Assembly (NCBI GenBank): GCA_017461475.1
Contig: JAFTXX010000021.1
Coordinates: forward strand, 62,001 to 126,000
Length of the DNA: 64,000 nt
Direction of reading: 5' to 3'
Source of the DNA: Clostridia bacterium
GTDB taxonomy: Bacteria; Bacillota; Clostridia; Oscillospirales; CAG-272
Positions 42,394 through 51,850 of this stretch are shown one piece after another. The position numbers and the translations under genes are program-made. The notes beneath the pieces are model-generated. The model worked only from the letters and a program-made list of their open reading frames with translations, was not told the DNA's origin and searched no databases. Position 1 is the first letter of the stretch; every line of letters begins with the position of its first letter.

Positions 42394-43818
42394 TTATTCC
42401 TTTCCGCTCCAGCAATATGTGCAAAGCTTACACGGCTCGATGCCGATTGATTTTATAATTCCTTCAAGTGTTTGAAATTCAAGAGACGCAAAGTTAAACG
42501 ACTCGCAAATTGTCTGTCTGAGTTTCTTTCCTCTTTCGGTTGATGAATCGGTGTATTCATCTATATGCTTAAATCCTTCTTCACCTTCAAGATCCATAAT
42601 TACACGACGTGCAAGCAATTCCATAGGACTTCTTGAACTTGAAAAATTCAAATATTTGCAACCGTACATTATGGGCGGGCACGCAGAGCGCATATGAACC
42701 TCTTTCGCACCGTGGTCATAAAGAAAATCGACTGTTTCTTTAAGCTGCGTTCCGCGTACAATAGAATCGTCGACGAATAAAAGTTTTTTGCCTTGAATAA
42801 GTTCGTGCACGGGAATCTGCTTCATTTTTGCAACCTTATTACGCTCTACTTGATTGGTGGGCATAAAGCTGCGCGGCCAAGTAGGAGTGTATTTGATAAA
42901 CGGACGTGCAAATGGAACTCCGCTCTTATTGGCATATCCAATGGCGTGAGGAGTACCCGAATCGGGAACGCCGCCGACATAGTCAATATCCTGTGCAAGT
43001 CCCGCTGCCTTATCGTTTTCCGCCATTATAGCGCCGTTGCGATAGCGCATGGTTTCAACGTTTACACCCTCATAATTTGAGGTAGAATAACCGTAATAAG
43101 ACCAAAGAAATGCACAAATACGCATCTCTTTACCCGGAGCCATAAGCTGCGTCATGCCATCGGCTGTAAGCTCAACTATTTCGCCGGGTCCGAGCTCTGT
43201 CACATTCTCATATCCGAGCTTTTGATAAGCAAAAGACTCGAAAGAAGCGCAATATCCGTTTTCGTTTTTACCGATATGTACCGGAGTTCTTCCGAAATAG
43301 TCACGTGCCGCAATGATATGCCCATTGTCACAGAGAAGCAGAATAGAAGCAGAGCCTTCTATAGACTCTTGTGCAAATCTGATTCCCTCGGCAAATGTAG
43401 GCTTTTGGTCAATTAAAGCAGCCATAAGCTCGTTTGAATTGACCCTGCCGCCCGTCATAGCATCAAAGTGCAGACCGCACGGCGAAAGATATTTATCTAT
43501 AAGCTCATTTGCATTATTAATAATACCTATTGTGCAAATGGCGTATGTACCATGATTGGAACGAATAAGCAACGGTTGCGGATCGGTATCGCTTATGCAA
43601 CCAATAGCAGAAGTTCCCTTCATTTCTTCAAGAACATTTTCAAACTTTGTTCTGAAAGGTGAATTCTCTATATTATGAATTTTTCTCTGCAATCCGATTT
43701 CTTTGTCGTATGCCGCCATACCTGCACGGCGCGTACCAAGATGTGAATGGTAATCTGTACCGAAGAACACATCAACCATCGCATCAGTCTTGCAGACAGC
43801 TCCAAAAAAGCCTCCCAT
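42394..43818 (-). CDS. purF: Amidophosphoribosyltransferase-like protein lacking the glutaminase nucleophile
   Basis: A 474-residue PurF-family protein. The PRPP-binding half is intact: PTNQVERNKVAKMK, then KLLFVDDSIVRGTQLKE, and DSGTPHAIGYA. The N-terminal glutamine-hydrolysis half is altered. Normal PurF exposes a cysteine right after Met (CGVFG); here the protein begins MGGFFGAV. The HRGQE motif reads HLGTRRAGMA, and the NG oxyanion segment reads TIGIINN. It therefore probably cannot hydrolyse glutamine and may use free ammonia, another glutaminase, or do something else. It sits second in the purine operon. A C-terminal CKLCTYC motif might bind metal. Confidence 0.82.
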   Translation of the reverse strand: MGGFFGAVCKTDAMVDVFFGTDYHSHLGTRRAGMAAYDKEIGLQRKIHNIENSPFRTKFENVLEEMKGTSAIGCISDTDPQPLLIRSNHGTYAICTIGIINNANELIDKYLSPCGLHFDAMTGGRVNSNELMAALIDQKPTFAEGIRFAQESIEGSASILLLCDNGHIIAARDYFGRTPVHIGKNENGYCASFESFAYQKLGYENVTELGPGEIVELTADGMTQLMAPGKEMRICAFLWSYYGYSTSNYEGVNVETMRYRNGAIMAENDKAAGLAQDIDYVGGVPDSGTPHAIGYANKSGVPFARPFIKYTPTWPRSFMPTNQVERNKVAKMKQIPVHELIQGKKLLFVDDSIVRGTQLKETVDFLYDHGAKEVHMRSACPPIMYGCKYLNFSSSRSPMELLARRVIMDLEGEEGFKHIDEYTDSSTERGKKLRQTICESFNFASLEFQTLEGIIKSIGIEPCKLCTYCWSGKE

Positions 43819-43845
43819 GGTTTTACTCCTTAATGTTTACGCTTA

Positions 43846-44340
43846 TCACTTGTTAAATTCCGCAGCTACTGCGGCGTCCTTTTCAAGAACAACTTTTGCA
43901 TCGCTTGCGCGTTTAGCATCAAGCTTATCGGCAAGTGCCTTGTCTTCTACTGCGAGTATCTGAGCTGCAATTAGTGCCGCGTTTGCACCGCCATTTATAG
44001 CAACCGTTGCAACGGGAATACCGGTGGGCATCTGAACAGTGGAAAGAAGTGCGTCAAGTCCGTCAAGATTTGAGGACTTGCAAGGGATTCCGATAACGGG
44101 AAGAGTTGTATTTGCGGCGATTGCACCTGCGAGATGTGCAGCCATACCTGCTGCTGCTATCATGACACCGAATCCGTTTGCGCGTGCGTTACGTGCAAAA
44201 TCAGCCGCTTCAACGGGAGTTCTGTGTGCGGAATAGATATGCACCTCAAAAGGAATCTCAAGTGCGGTAAGCATATCGGTAGCTTTGCGAATGATAGGCA
44301 GGTCACTGTCACTGCCCATGATAATACCAACTTTTTTCAT
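43846..44340 (-). CDS. purE: N5-carboxyaminoimidazole ribonucleotide mutase / AIR carboxylase PurE
   Basis: A 164-residue protein with the PurE motifs GIIMGSDSDLPIIRKA, SAHRTPVEAADFAR and AAAGMAAHLAG. It makes CAIR. No purK is in the operon, so whether it acts as the mutase (PurK-dependent) or directly as AIR carboxylase is undetermined. It is the first gene after the ZTP riboswitch. Confidence 0.94.
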   Translation of the reverse strand: MKKVGIIMGSDSDLPIIRKATDMLTALEIPFEVHIYSAHRTPVEAADFARNARANGFGVMIAAAGMAAHLAGAIAANTTLPVIGIPCKSSNLDGLDALLSTVQMPTGIPVATVAINGGANAALIAAQILAVEDKALADKLDAKRASDAKVVLEKDAAVAAEFNK

Positions 44341-44361
44341 TTATTTCTCCTACAAAAAAGT

Positions 44362-44467
44362 AAAAAAGCACACTTACCCATAAAAGTAAATGTGCCCAGA
44401 CGGTCGACTTGTTTTTGCCAAAATTCTTCGCTCCCCGTGGTGCTCCACATTATCCGTCAGTCGCAAA
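44362..44467 (-). ncRNA. ZTP (pfl) riboswitch with terminator expression platform
   Basis: Minus-strand sequence between the promoter and purE carries the pfl-motif consensus: GACTGACGG pairing with the 3' CCGTC, the conserved CCACGGGGAGCG block (about 44431-44442) and the terminal CCGTCTGGGCA. ZTP or ZMP (AICAR phosphate), which accumulates when folate-dependent AICAR formylation stalls, normally turns expression on. A terminator (44368-44377 with 44386-44395, one G-U, then T6) overlaps the 3' GGGCA, so ligand binding would prevent termination. This places purE-purL under ZTP control. Confidence 0.93.
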
Positions 44468-44490
44468 GAACACAATTAAAATATGTATAA

Positions 44491-44520
44491 ATTATAACAT
44501 ATCAGCAAAGAAAGTGTCAA
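44491..44520 (-). promoter_or_regulatory. Promoter of the purine operon
   Basis: Minus strand TTGACA (44515-44520), 18-bp spacer, TATAAT (44491-44496) with TGT before it. It lies directly after the pyrB stop; I see no terminator between pyrB and this promoter. Confidence 0.9.
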
Positions 44521-44537
44521 GGCACTAAAGGCATATT

Positions 44538-45620
44538 CTAAATCTTTGCCTTTTCTTCACAATAAATACATCTGTAAACACCGCTTTCTTTGTCAGAAAG
44601 CTTAAACACATGCTCAAGTTCCTGCTCGGTGGTGGTGATACACTTAGGATTTTTACAGAAAATTCTGTTGATCACGAGCTCGTGCGCATCTTCTTTTGTG
44701 TCAACATCAACCTCTTCGAGAAGCTTTAATATCAAAGCCATGCGCATAAATTTGCCGTTAAGTACCTGTTTAAAATAGCATGCTCGGGGGTCTTTATCGA
44801 CCGCAACGCTGATCTCATTTACACGGGGCAGCGGATGAAGAATGCTGAGCTCCTTTTTTGCGTTCGCGAGTTTATCAACAGTAAGAATATAGCTATCCTT
44901 AAGACGCTCATACTCATCAGCATCATCAAATCGTTCACGCTGAATTCTCGTCATGTAAAGCACATCAAGCTCAGGCATTGCATCTTCAAGTGATACGGTT
45001 TCTTCATACTGCATGTTGTTCTTATCAAGCACATCTGTCTTGATATATCCGGGAAGCTTAAGTTCCTCGGGAGAAATGAGAACAACTTTGATACCGGTGT
45101 ATCTTGCAAGCGCAGAGATAAGAGAATGCACGGTTCTGCCATACTTAAGGTCGCCACAGAAACCGATGGTAATATTATCAAGTCTTCCCTTTTCTCTGAA
45201 GATTGTGAGAATATCGGCAAGTGTCTGTGTAGGATGGCAATGCGCACCGTCACCTGCGTTTATAACAGGCACGGTTGCATTCTTCGATGCGACATAAGGT
45301 GCGCCCTCTTTAGGATGACGCATAGCAATAATATCAGCATAGCAGCTGATGACCTTCGCAGTATCTGCGACACTCTCGCCCTTAGCAGCAGAAGAACTGT
45401 TTGCCTCGGAAAAACCTATAACAGTTCCGCCAAGTTCAAGCATAGCCGCCTCAAAGCTGAGACGAGTACGCGTAGACGGCTCAAAAAACAGTGTTGCAAG
45501 TTTTTTGCCTTTGCACTTCTCAGCATACTTTGCGGGATTATCAATAATATCGCATGCGGTCATCATAAGCTCGTGAAGCTCTTCGACCGAAAAGTCTACA
45601 ATATCAATAAGACTTCTCAT
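44538..45620 (-). CDS. pyrB: Aspartate carbamoyltransferase catalytic chain fused to a PyrI-type zinc domain
   Basis: A 360-residue protein. Residues 1-305 are a full PyrB: the carbamoyl-phosphate loop [28 protein letters not shown] and [11 protein letters not shown] are intact. The last 50 residues look like the C-terminal half of the regulatory subunit PyrI, with Cys322 and Cys327 in FCKNPKCIT and Cys351 and Cys354 in YRCIYCEE. In the Escherichia coli enzyme these four cysteines bind zinc and hold catalytic and regulatory chains together. The PyrI nucleotide-binding domain is absent, so this could be a self-assembling form without CTP/ATP control. It is the last pyr gene. Confidence 0.92.
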   Translation of the reverse strand: MRSLIDIVDFSVEELHELMMTACDIIDNPAKYAEKCKGKKLATLFFEPSTRTRLSFEAAMLELGGTVIGFSEANSSSAAKGESVADTAKVISCYADIIAMRHPKEGAPYVASKNATVPVINAGDGAHCHPTQTLADILTIFREKGRLDNITIGFCGDLKYGRTVHSLISALARYTGIKVVLISPEELKLPGYIKTDVLDKNNMQYEETVSLEDAMPELDVLYMTRIQRERFDDADEYERLKDSYILTVDKLANAKKELSILHPLPRVNEISVAVDKDPRACYFKQVLNGKFMRMALILKLLEEVDVDTKEDAHELVINRIFCKNPKCITTTEQELEHVFKLSDKESGVYRCIYCEEKAKI

Positions 45621-45639
45621 TTAAAACGATTCCTTTCAG

Positions 45640-46293
45640 TTAAGCCTTAGCACCGTTGACTTCAAGATACTTCTTGATACGGTCAACATTTTCCTTGTTT
45701 GCGGGATCCTCTTCAAGATACTCGATAATATCGTAAACATCTACAACAGAATATACGGGGAAACCGAACTCATCTGTGATTTCACCCATTGCAGACTTAT
45801 CGGTCTGACCTTTTTCCTTGCGGTCAACCATAACGAAAGTAGCAGCAACCTTAGCATTAAGGTGTTCAAGAATAGCCATGCTCTCGCGGATAGCAGTACC
45901 CGCGGTGATAACGTCTTCAACGATTACAATTTCTTCGCTCTCGTTCGGAACATAGCCTACAAAAACGCCGCCTTCGCCGTGGTCTTTAACTTCCTTTCTG
46001 TTGAAGAAGAAAGGAACATCAAGTCCGTTCTTGGAAAGTGCAACAGCCGCGGAAACCGCGATAGAAATGCCCTTGTATGCAGGACCGTAAAGAACGGTTC
46101 TCTTGTTACCTACTTTTTCGAGGTAACTCTTTGCATAGAACTCGCCGAGTTTGGAAATCTGCTCGCCGGTCTTGATTTCGCCAGCGTTGATAAAATAAGG
46201 AATCTTTCTGCCACTCTTAGCGGTAAAATCGCCGAACTTAAGAACGCCTGCGCTCTGTAAAAACTGTATAAACTCTCTCTTGTAGCTTTCCAT
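45640..46293 (-). CDS. pyrE: Orotate phosphoribosyltransferase
   Basis: A 217-residue type I phosphoribosyltransferase that joins orotate to PRPP. The PRPP motif is IVIVEDVITAGTAIRES (about residue 120), and the N-terminal IPYFINAGEIKTGEQ region and YGPAYKGISIAV fit PyrE. It lies 12 nt after pyrF. Confidence 0.95.
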   Translation of the reverse strand: MESYKREFIQFLQSAGVLKFGDFTAKSGRKIPYFINAGEIKTGEQISKLGEFYAKSYLEKVGNKRTVLYGPAYKGISIAVSAAVALSKNGLDVPFFFNRKEVKDHGEGGVFVGYVPNESEEIVIVEDVITAGTAIRESMAILEHLNAKVAATFVMVDRKEKGQTDKSAMGEITDEFGFPVYSVVDVYDIIEYLEEDPANKENVDRIKKYLEVNGAKA

Positions 46294-46305
46294 TTTTAAA
46301 TCTCC

Positions 46306-47007
46306 TTAGTCAACAAATTCTGCAACGCATCTGTTGTATGCGGCAACGGGGTCATCAGCAGCGGTGATAGGTCTGCCTACTACGATGTAATCAGAGCCGA
46401 TTTTCTTAGCCTCGGCGGGAGTCATGACACGTTTCTGGTCTCCAATATCGCCGTCTGCAAAACGTACGCCGGGGGTAACAGTGAGAAAATTCGAGCCGCA
46501 AGTGTCGTGAACTTTGCCTGCTTCAAGGGGTGAACAAACAACGCCGTCAAGACCTGCAACTTTTGCATTATGAGCATAGTGCATAACCACCTTGTCGATA
46601 GGCTCGTGAATCAAAAGGTCGTTCTCCATGCTCTCCTGGTCCGTAGAAGTAAGCTGAGTTACAGCAATGAGAAGCGGTCTTGTGCCGTCGGGACGGGTGA
46701 GACCTTCAATAGCCGCCTCCATCATACGAACGGTGCCTGCCGCGTGAAGATTGGTAATGTCAACATCGAGATTTGAAAGAACAGACATTGCCTTTTTTAC
46801 GGTGTTGGGGATGTCATGAAGTTTGAGGTCAAGGAAAATCTTGTGGCCGCGCTTTTTAATTTCGCGAACGATCTGAGGACCTTCGGCATAAAAAAGTTCC
46901 ATACCGATTTTTACAAAAGGCTTTCTGCCACCTTCAAACTTATCCAAAAAGTTATAAACCTGCTCTGCGCTTGAAAAGTCGCAAGCAACGATAACGTCCT
47001 TACCCAT
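46306..47007 (-). CDS. pyrF: Orotidine 5'-phosphate decarboxylase
   Basis: A 233-residue TIM-barrel enzyme that turns OMP into UMP. The catalytic DxKxxD motif is FLDLKLHDIPNTV (about residue 65), and the C-terminal phosphate-binding part is DYIVVGRPITAADDP. Its ATG overlaps the pyrD stop (TAATG), and GGAGG lies in the end of pyrD. Confidence 0.95.
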   Translation of the reverse strand: MGKDVIVACDFSSAEQVYNFLDKFEGGRKPFVKIGMELFYAEGPQIVREIKKRGHKIFLDLKLHDIPNTVKKAMSVLSNLDVDITNLHAAGTVRMMEAAIEGLTRPDGTRPLLIAVTQLTSTDQESMENDLLIHEPIDKVVMHYAHNAKVAGLDGVVCSPLEAGKVHDTCGSNFLTVTPGVRFADGDIGDQKRVMTPAEAKKIGSDYIVVGRPITAADDPVAAYNRCVAEFVD

Positions 47008-47918
47008 TATTTAACTCCTCCTATTATCTCACTTAAACTGTTAATCTTATACTCTTCCATTACGCGAGGAAGATCCTCAATAATGTTTTTGCATGCATAT
47101 GGGTCAATAAGGTTTGCCGCGCCTACTTCAACAGCGGTAGCTCCTGCAAGCATAAGTTCGATTACATCTTCCGCAGATGAAACGCCGCCCATACCTACAA
47201 CGGGAATTTTAACTGCGTGCGCAACCTGATATACCATGCGAACCGCAACGGGGAAAATGGCACTGCCAGAGAAGCCGCCCATTGTGTTGGCAATTACGGG
47301 CTTCTTGGTTTTAAGGTCGATTCTCATACCAAGCAAAGTGTTGATAAGGCTGATACCGTCGGCACCCGCATTTTCGCAAGCCTTTGCAATAGAAACGATG
47401 TCGGTTACATTAGGCGAAAGTTTGATAATTACGGGCTTTGTGGTAACCTTTTTAACAGCCGCAGTAACTTCAGCCGCTGCCGCGGGAGATGTACCGAAGC
47501 TCATTCCGCCGCCGTGTACATTAGGGCAGCTTACATTGACTTCAAGCCAGCCAACCTGATCACATTTATCAAGCTTTTCGCAAGTATAGGCGTAATCTTC
47601 AACAGAAAAACCGCTGACATTTGCCATGACTTTCTTATTAAAACATTTGGCAAGTTTCGGAAGCTCCTCGGAAATTACTTTTTCAACGCCGGGATTCTGA
47701 AGTCCGACGGCGTTTATCATGCCCGCTGTACATTCCGCAATACGTGGTGTGGGATTGCCGAATCGAGGATCTTTTGTAGTACCCTTGAACGAGAAAGTGC
47801 CGAGCATATTGATGTCATAAAGTTCAGCGAACTCATATCCGAAACCGAAAGTACCGCTCGCGGGAATTATAGGATTATCAAGCTCAATGCCGCAAAGGTT
47901 CACATTCATTTTTCCCAT
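47007..47918 (-). CDS. pyrD: Dihydroorotate dehydrogenase B, catalytic subunit
   Basis: A 303-residue class 1B enzyme. FMN-binding and active-site segments are visible: IPASGTFGFGYE, NVSCPNVHGGG (catalytic cysteine) and VVGMGGVSSAEDVI. Class 1B enzymes work with PyrK and pass electrons to NAD+. I use the ATG with AAGGAGG upstream, which overlaps pyrK by 13 nt; an earlier in-frame start lies further inside pyrK. Confidence 0.95.
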   Translation of the reverse strand: MGKMNVNLCGIELDNPIIPASGTFGFGYEFAELYDINMLGTFSFKGTTKDPRFGNPTPRIAECTAGMINAVGLQNPGVEKVISEELPKLAKCFNKKVMANVSGFSVEDYAYTCEKLDKCDQVGWLEVNVSCPNVHGGGMSFGTSPAAAAEVTAAVKKVTTKPVIIKLSPNVTDIVSIAKACENAGADGISLINTLLGMRIDLKTKKPVIANTMGGFSGSAIFPVAVRMVYQVAHAVKIPVVGMGGVSSAEDVIELMLAGATAVEVGAANLIDPYACKNIIEDLPRVMEEYKINSLSEIIGGVK

Positions 47919-48637
47919 ATGATCTCCTCCTTTACAAGCACAGGGCCGTCTTTGCAAATTCTCTTATTGCCGTACAAAGTCTTGCATGAGCAACCCATGC
48001 ACGCGCCGAATCCGCAGCCCATACGCTCTTCAAAGCTGAGCTGACCGCTTGTTTTGGAAACGTTGTAAATTGCTTTCAACATAGGCTCGGGACCGCAGGT
48101 ATAGAAATACGAGTAGTCAATATCTCCCATCGCATCGGTAACAAATCCCTTTGTTCCGTAAGAGCCGTCAGCGGTTGTCACGGTAACAGTAGCTCCGAGC
48201 GCGCGAAATTCATCTTCGTAGAAAACCTCAGACTTTGTATTAAAGCCGAGAACGACAGAAACTTTCTTACCTTCGGCAATAAGTTTCTTCGCAAGCATAT
48301 AAAGCGGAGGAACACCTACGCCGCCGCCAAGCAGAAGCGGGTTGTCACCCGAAACGGACGTGTTGTAGCCGTTGCCAAGTCCGGTGAGAACATCAAGGTC
48401 TCCCTCTTTCATATCCTGCATCTGCTTTGTACCCTTACCGACGACTTTATAGATGATAGTGATAACGCCGTCCTCGCAGTCGCAAACAGAAATAGGTCTG
48501 CGGAGATAAAGGCCGTCAAGCTTGATATTGATGAACTGCCCACAGGCAACACCTTCGGTGTCGCCCGCGAGTTTCATCAACATTACATTATCGGTAAGCG
48601 GAACATTTTGAATAATTTTATATATTCCCTGTTTCAT
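47906..48637 (-). CDS. pyrK: Dihydroorotate dehydrogenase B, electron-transfer subunit
   Basis: A 243-residue FAD- and 2Fe-2S-containing reductase. The FAD motif LRRPISVCD, the NAD-binding GGGVGVPPLYMLA and the cluster ligands in MGCGFGACMGCSCKT plus ICKDGPV are all present. It transfers electrons from PyrD to NAD+. It follows carB by 9 nt, with GAGGT before the ATG. Confidence 0.95.
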   Translation of the reverse strand: MKQGIYKIIQNVPLTDNVMLMKLAGDTEGVACGQFINIKLDGLYLRRPISVCDCEDGVITIIYKVVGKGTKQMQDMKEGDLDVLTGLGNGYNTSVSGDNPLLLGGGVGVPPLYMLAKKLIAEGKKVSVVLGFNTKSEVFYEDEFRALGATVTVTTADGSYGTKGFVTDAMGDIDYSYFYTCGPEPMLKAIYNVSKTSGQLSFEERMGCGFGACMGCSCKTLYGNKRICKDGPVLVKEEIIWEK

Positions 48638-48646
48638 TATTACCTC

Positions 48647-51600
48647 TTAAGCATCAATTGTAGAGATGGTAAGTGTTGTTTCTTCGAGAACATCAAGAAG
48701 AACCTTTACGGTATCAAGAGCGGTGAAAATAGTTGCGTTATTCTCGGTTGCTGCACGGCGGATTTCATAACCGTCGCTTGCCTGTCCAGCGGATGCGGCA
48801 TCGCTTGTATTAATTACATACGCGATATGACCACGACGGATAGAGTCGATAATTTCGACGCTGCCCTCACTGATCTTTCCGAGAACATGAGTGCGGATGC
48901 CGTTTTCTTTGAGGAATTTAGCAGTACCCTCGGTAGCCTCAATGTTGAAGCCGAGGTTGTAGAAGCGGCGCATAAGAGGAAGCGCTTCTTCCTTATCCTT
49001 ATCCGCGATAGTAGCAAATACGGTACCGTAATTCTGGAGCTTCATGCCCGAAGCCTGAAGCGCCTTATAAAGTGCACGGTTGAGCTTGTCATCATAACCG
49101 ATAGCTTCACCGGTGGACTTCATCTCGGGGGAGAGGTAAACGTCAAGTCCCTTAATCTTGTTGGACGAGAATACGGGAACCTTTACATACCAACGCTTCT
49201 TCTCTTCGGGATAGATATTGAATATTCCCTGCTCTTTAAGCGTCTTGCCCATGATAACTTCGGTAGCAATGTCTGCAAGGCTGTAACCTGTTGCCTTGGA
49301 AAGGAACGGTACTGTACGCGAGGAACGGGGGTTAACCTCGATAATAAATACGTTTTCGTCCTTATCAACGATGAACTGGATGTTGTAAAGACCGACAATT
49401 CCGATACCGAGACCGAGTTTCTTTGCGTACTGGAGAATAACGCCTTTAACCTTATCGGAAATGCTGAAGGAAGGATATACGCTGATAGAGTCGCCGCTAT
49501 GAATACCGGTACGCTCTACAAGTTCCATGATACCGGGAACAAATACATCCTTGCCATCGCAAATTGCGTCAACTTCAACTTCCTTACCCTGGATGTACTT
49601 GTCAACAAGTACGGGCTTGTCCTCGTCGATTTCAACGGCGGTCTTAAGATAATGACGAAGCTGAGTTTCATTAGCAACTATCTGCATTGCACGGCCGCCG
49701 AGTACGAAACTGGGGCGAACAAGTACGGGGTAGCCGATTTCAGCGGCGGTCTTGATACCGTCTTCAATCTTGGTAACAGCTCTGCCTGTAGGCTGAGGAA
49801 TGTTAAGCTCTTCAAGAATCTTCTCAAAGCGGTCTCTGTTTTCTGCGCGGTCAATAGCCTCGCAGTCGGTGCCGACGATATTAACTCCGCGGGAGTCGAG
49901 CGGCTCGGCAAGATTAATTGCTGTCTGACCGCCGAGAGAAGCGATAACACCTTCGGGATTCTCAAAATGGAGAATGTTCATTACATCCTCAGGAGTAAGA
50001 GGCTCAAAATAAAGCTTGTCAGCGGTTGTATAGTCAGTAGAAACGGTTTCGGGGTTGTTGTTAATGATGATTGCTTCGTAACCCGAACGCTTGATAGTGG
50101 TTACGGCGTGAACGGTGGAGTAGTCGAACTCAACGCCCTGTCCGATACGGATAGGACCTGCTCCGAGAACAACGAGTTTCTTCTTATCGGTAAGAATTGA
50201 AGCATTCTCACCGGTGTAAGACGAATAGAAGTAAGGAATATATGCACCGGTATGGCAGGTATCAACCATTTTGTAAATCGGGAAGATATCGTTTGCCTTT
50301 CTGAGTTCATATACTTCGATTTCTTTCTTGCCCCAGAGACGTGCAATGCACTTATCTCCGAAGCCCATCTTCTTTGCTTCAACGAGAACATCAAGATTTC
50401 CGACATTTGACTTGAGTTTTTCTTCCATGTCAACTATCTTCTTGATAGACTCAAGGAAGAAAGGAGTGATCATTGTTACTTCGTGAAGTTTTTCAATGCT
50501 TACGCCTAAACGCATAAGCTGGGTGATAGCAAATATATTGTCATCCTTGAACTGCGAAATATAGTCAAGCAGTTCTGCCTCAGTCATATTTGCAAACTTG
50601 GGAAGATAGAAGTGGTCAGCACCAATTTCAAGAGAGCGAACCGACTTGAGGAAGCACTCTTCAAGGTTGGAGCCGATACCCATTACCTCACCGGTCGCCT
50701 TCATCTGTGTACCGAGTACATTGGAAACTGTAGAGAATTTATCAAACGGGAATCGGGGGAATTTAGCAACTACATAGTCAAGACTAGGCTCGAATGCCGC
50801 GTTGGTGTTGGCGATTGCGATGTCTTCAAGCGCCATACCTACTGCGATTTTAGCGGTAACACGGGCAATAGGATAGCCGCTCGCCTTAGACGCAAGTGCG
50901 GAAGAACGCGATACACGCGGGTTTACCTCGATGAGATAATACTCGGAAGAATTGGGGTTGAGCGCAAACTGAACATTACAGCCGCCCTCAATCTTGAGTT
51001 CGCGGATAATCTTAATTGCGCTGTCATTGAGCATCTTGAGGTCATGGTCGTTAAGAGTCATAATAGGTGCAACAACGATAGAGTCACCGGTGTGAACACC
51101 TACGGGGTCGACATTTTCCATACCGCAGATAGTGATTGCGTGGTCATTGGAGTCACGCATTACCTCAAACTCAATTTCCTTATATCCCTTAACGCTCTTT
51201 TCAATAAGAACCTGATGAACAGGAGAAAGTGCAAATGCGTTTCTACCGATTTCGATAAGTTCATCTTCGTTGTTGGCAAAACCGCCGCCGGTGCCGCCGA
51301 GGGTAAACGCAGGACGAAGAACTACGGGATAACCGATCTCCTCCGCTGCCTTCTTTGCCTCTTCGAGGTCATAGGTAATTTCGGAAGGAATGGTAGGCTC
51401 GCCGATAGACTGACAAAGTTCCTTGAAAAGTTCTCTGTCCTCTGCTCTTTCTATACTTTCGCTACTTGTACCGAGAAGTTCAACGCCGCACTCCTTGAGA
51501 ATACCTTTCTTCTCAAGCTGCATAGCGAGATTAAGACCTGTCTGACCGCCGATGCCGGGAACGATAGCGTCGGGTCTCTCATAGCGGAGAATTTTTGCTA

Positions 51601-51820
51601 TATATTCAAGAGTAAGGGGCTCCATATATACCTTATCGGCTATAGAAGTGTCCGTCATGATTGTTGCAGGATTTGAGTTGCAAAGTACAACCTCATATCC
51701 CTCTTCCTTGAGCGCCAGACATGCCTGAGTGCCCGCATAGTCAAACTCCGCCGCCTGTCCGATAACGATAGGTCCGGAGCCGATAATTAATACTTTTTTG
51801 ATGTCTGTTCTCTTTGCCAT
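48647..51820 (-). CDS. carB: Carbamoyl-phosphate synthase large subunit
   Basis: A full-length 1057-residue CarB with duplicated ATP-grasp halves. The start VLIIGSGPIVIGQAAEFDY is repeated as VVLGAGPIRIGQGVEFDY near residue 553, and the C-terminal MGS-like allosteric domain (from about 930) follows. It makes carbamoyl phosphate for both PyrB and arginine synthesis. Normally CarA supplies ammonia from glutamine; no carA is found next to it or elsewhere in this window. Confidence 0.97.
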   Translation of the reverse strand: MAKRTDIKKVLIIGSGPIVIGQAAEFDYAGTQACLALKEEGYEVVLCNSNPATIMTDTSIADKVYMEPLTLEYIAKILRYERPDAIVPGIGGQTGLNLAMQLEKKGILKECGVELLGTSSESIERAEDRELFKELCQSIGEPTIPSEITYDLEEAKKAAEEIGYPVVLRPAFTLGGTGGGFANNEDELIEIGRNAFALSPVHQVLIEKSVKGYKEIEFEVMRDSNDHAITICGMENVDPVGVHTGDSIVVAPIMTLNDHDLKMLNDSAIKIIRELKIEGGCNVQFALNPNSSEYYLIEVNPRVSRSSALASKASGYPIARVTAKIAVGMALEDIAIANTNAAFEPSLDYVVAKFPRFPFDKFSTVSNVLGTQMKATGEVMGIGSNLEECFLKSVRSLEIGADHFYLPKFANMTEAELLDYISQFKDDNIFAITQLMRLGVSIEKLHEVTMITPFFLESIKKIVDMEEKLKSNVGNLDVLVEAKKMGFGDKCIARLWGKKEIEVYELRKANDIFPIYKMVDTCHTGAYIPYFYSSYTGENASILTDKKKLVVLGAGPIRIGQGVEFDYSTVHAVTTIKRSGYEAIIINNNPETVSTDYTTADKLYFEPLTPEDVMNILHFENPEGVIASLGGQTAINLAEPLDSRGVNIVGTDCEAIDRAENRDRFEKILEELNIPQPTGRAVTKIEDGIKTAAEIGYPVLVRPSFVLGGRAMQIVANETQLRHYLKTAVEIDEDKPVLVDKYIQGKEVEVDAICDGKDVFVPGIMELVERTGIHSGDSISVYPSFSISDKVKGVILQYAKKLGLGIGIVGLYNIQFIVDKDENVFIIEVNPRSSRTVPFLSKATGYSLADIATEVIMGKTLKEQGIFNIYPEEKKRWYVKVPVFSSNKIKGLDVYLSPEMKSTGEAIGYDDKLNRALYKALQASGMKLQNYGTVFATIADKDKEEALPLMRRFYNLGFNIEATEGTAKFLKENGIRTHVLGKISEGSVEIIDSIRRGHIAYVINTSDAASAGQASDGYEIRRAATENNATIFTALDTVKVLLDVLEETTLTISTIDA

Positions 51821-51850
51821 AAAATACAGCCTCCCTTTGTATATGCCATT

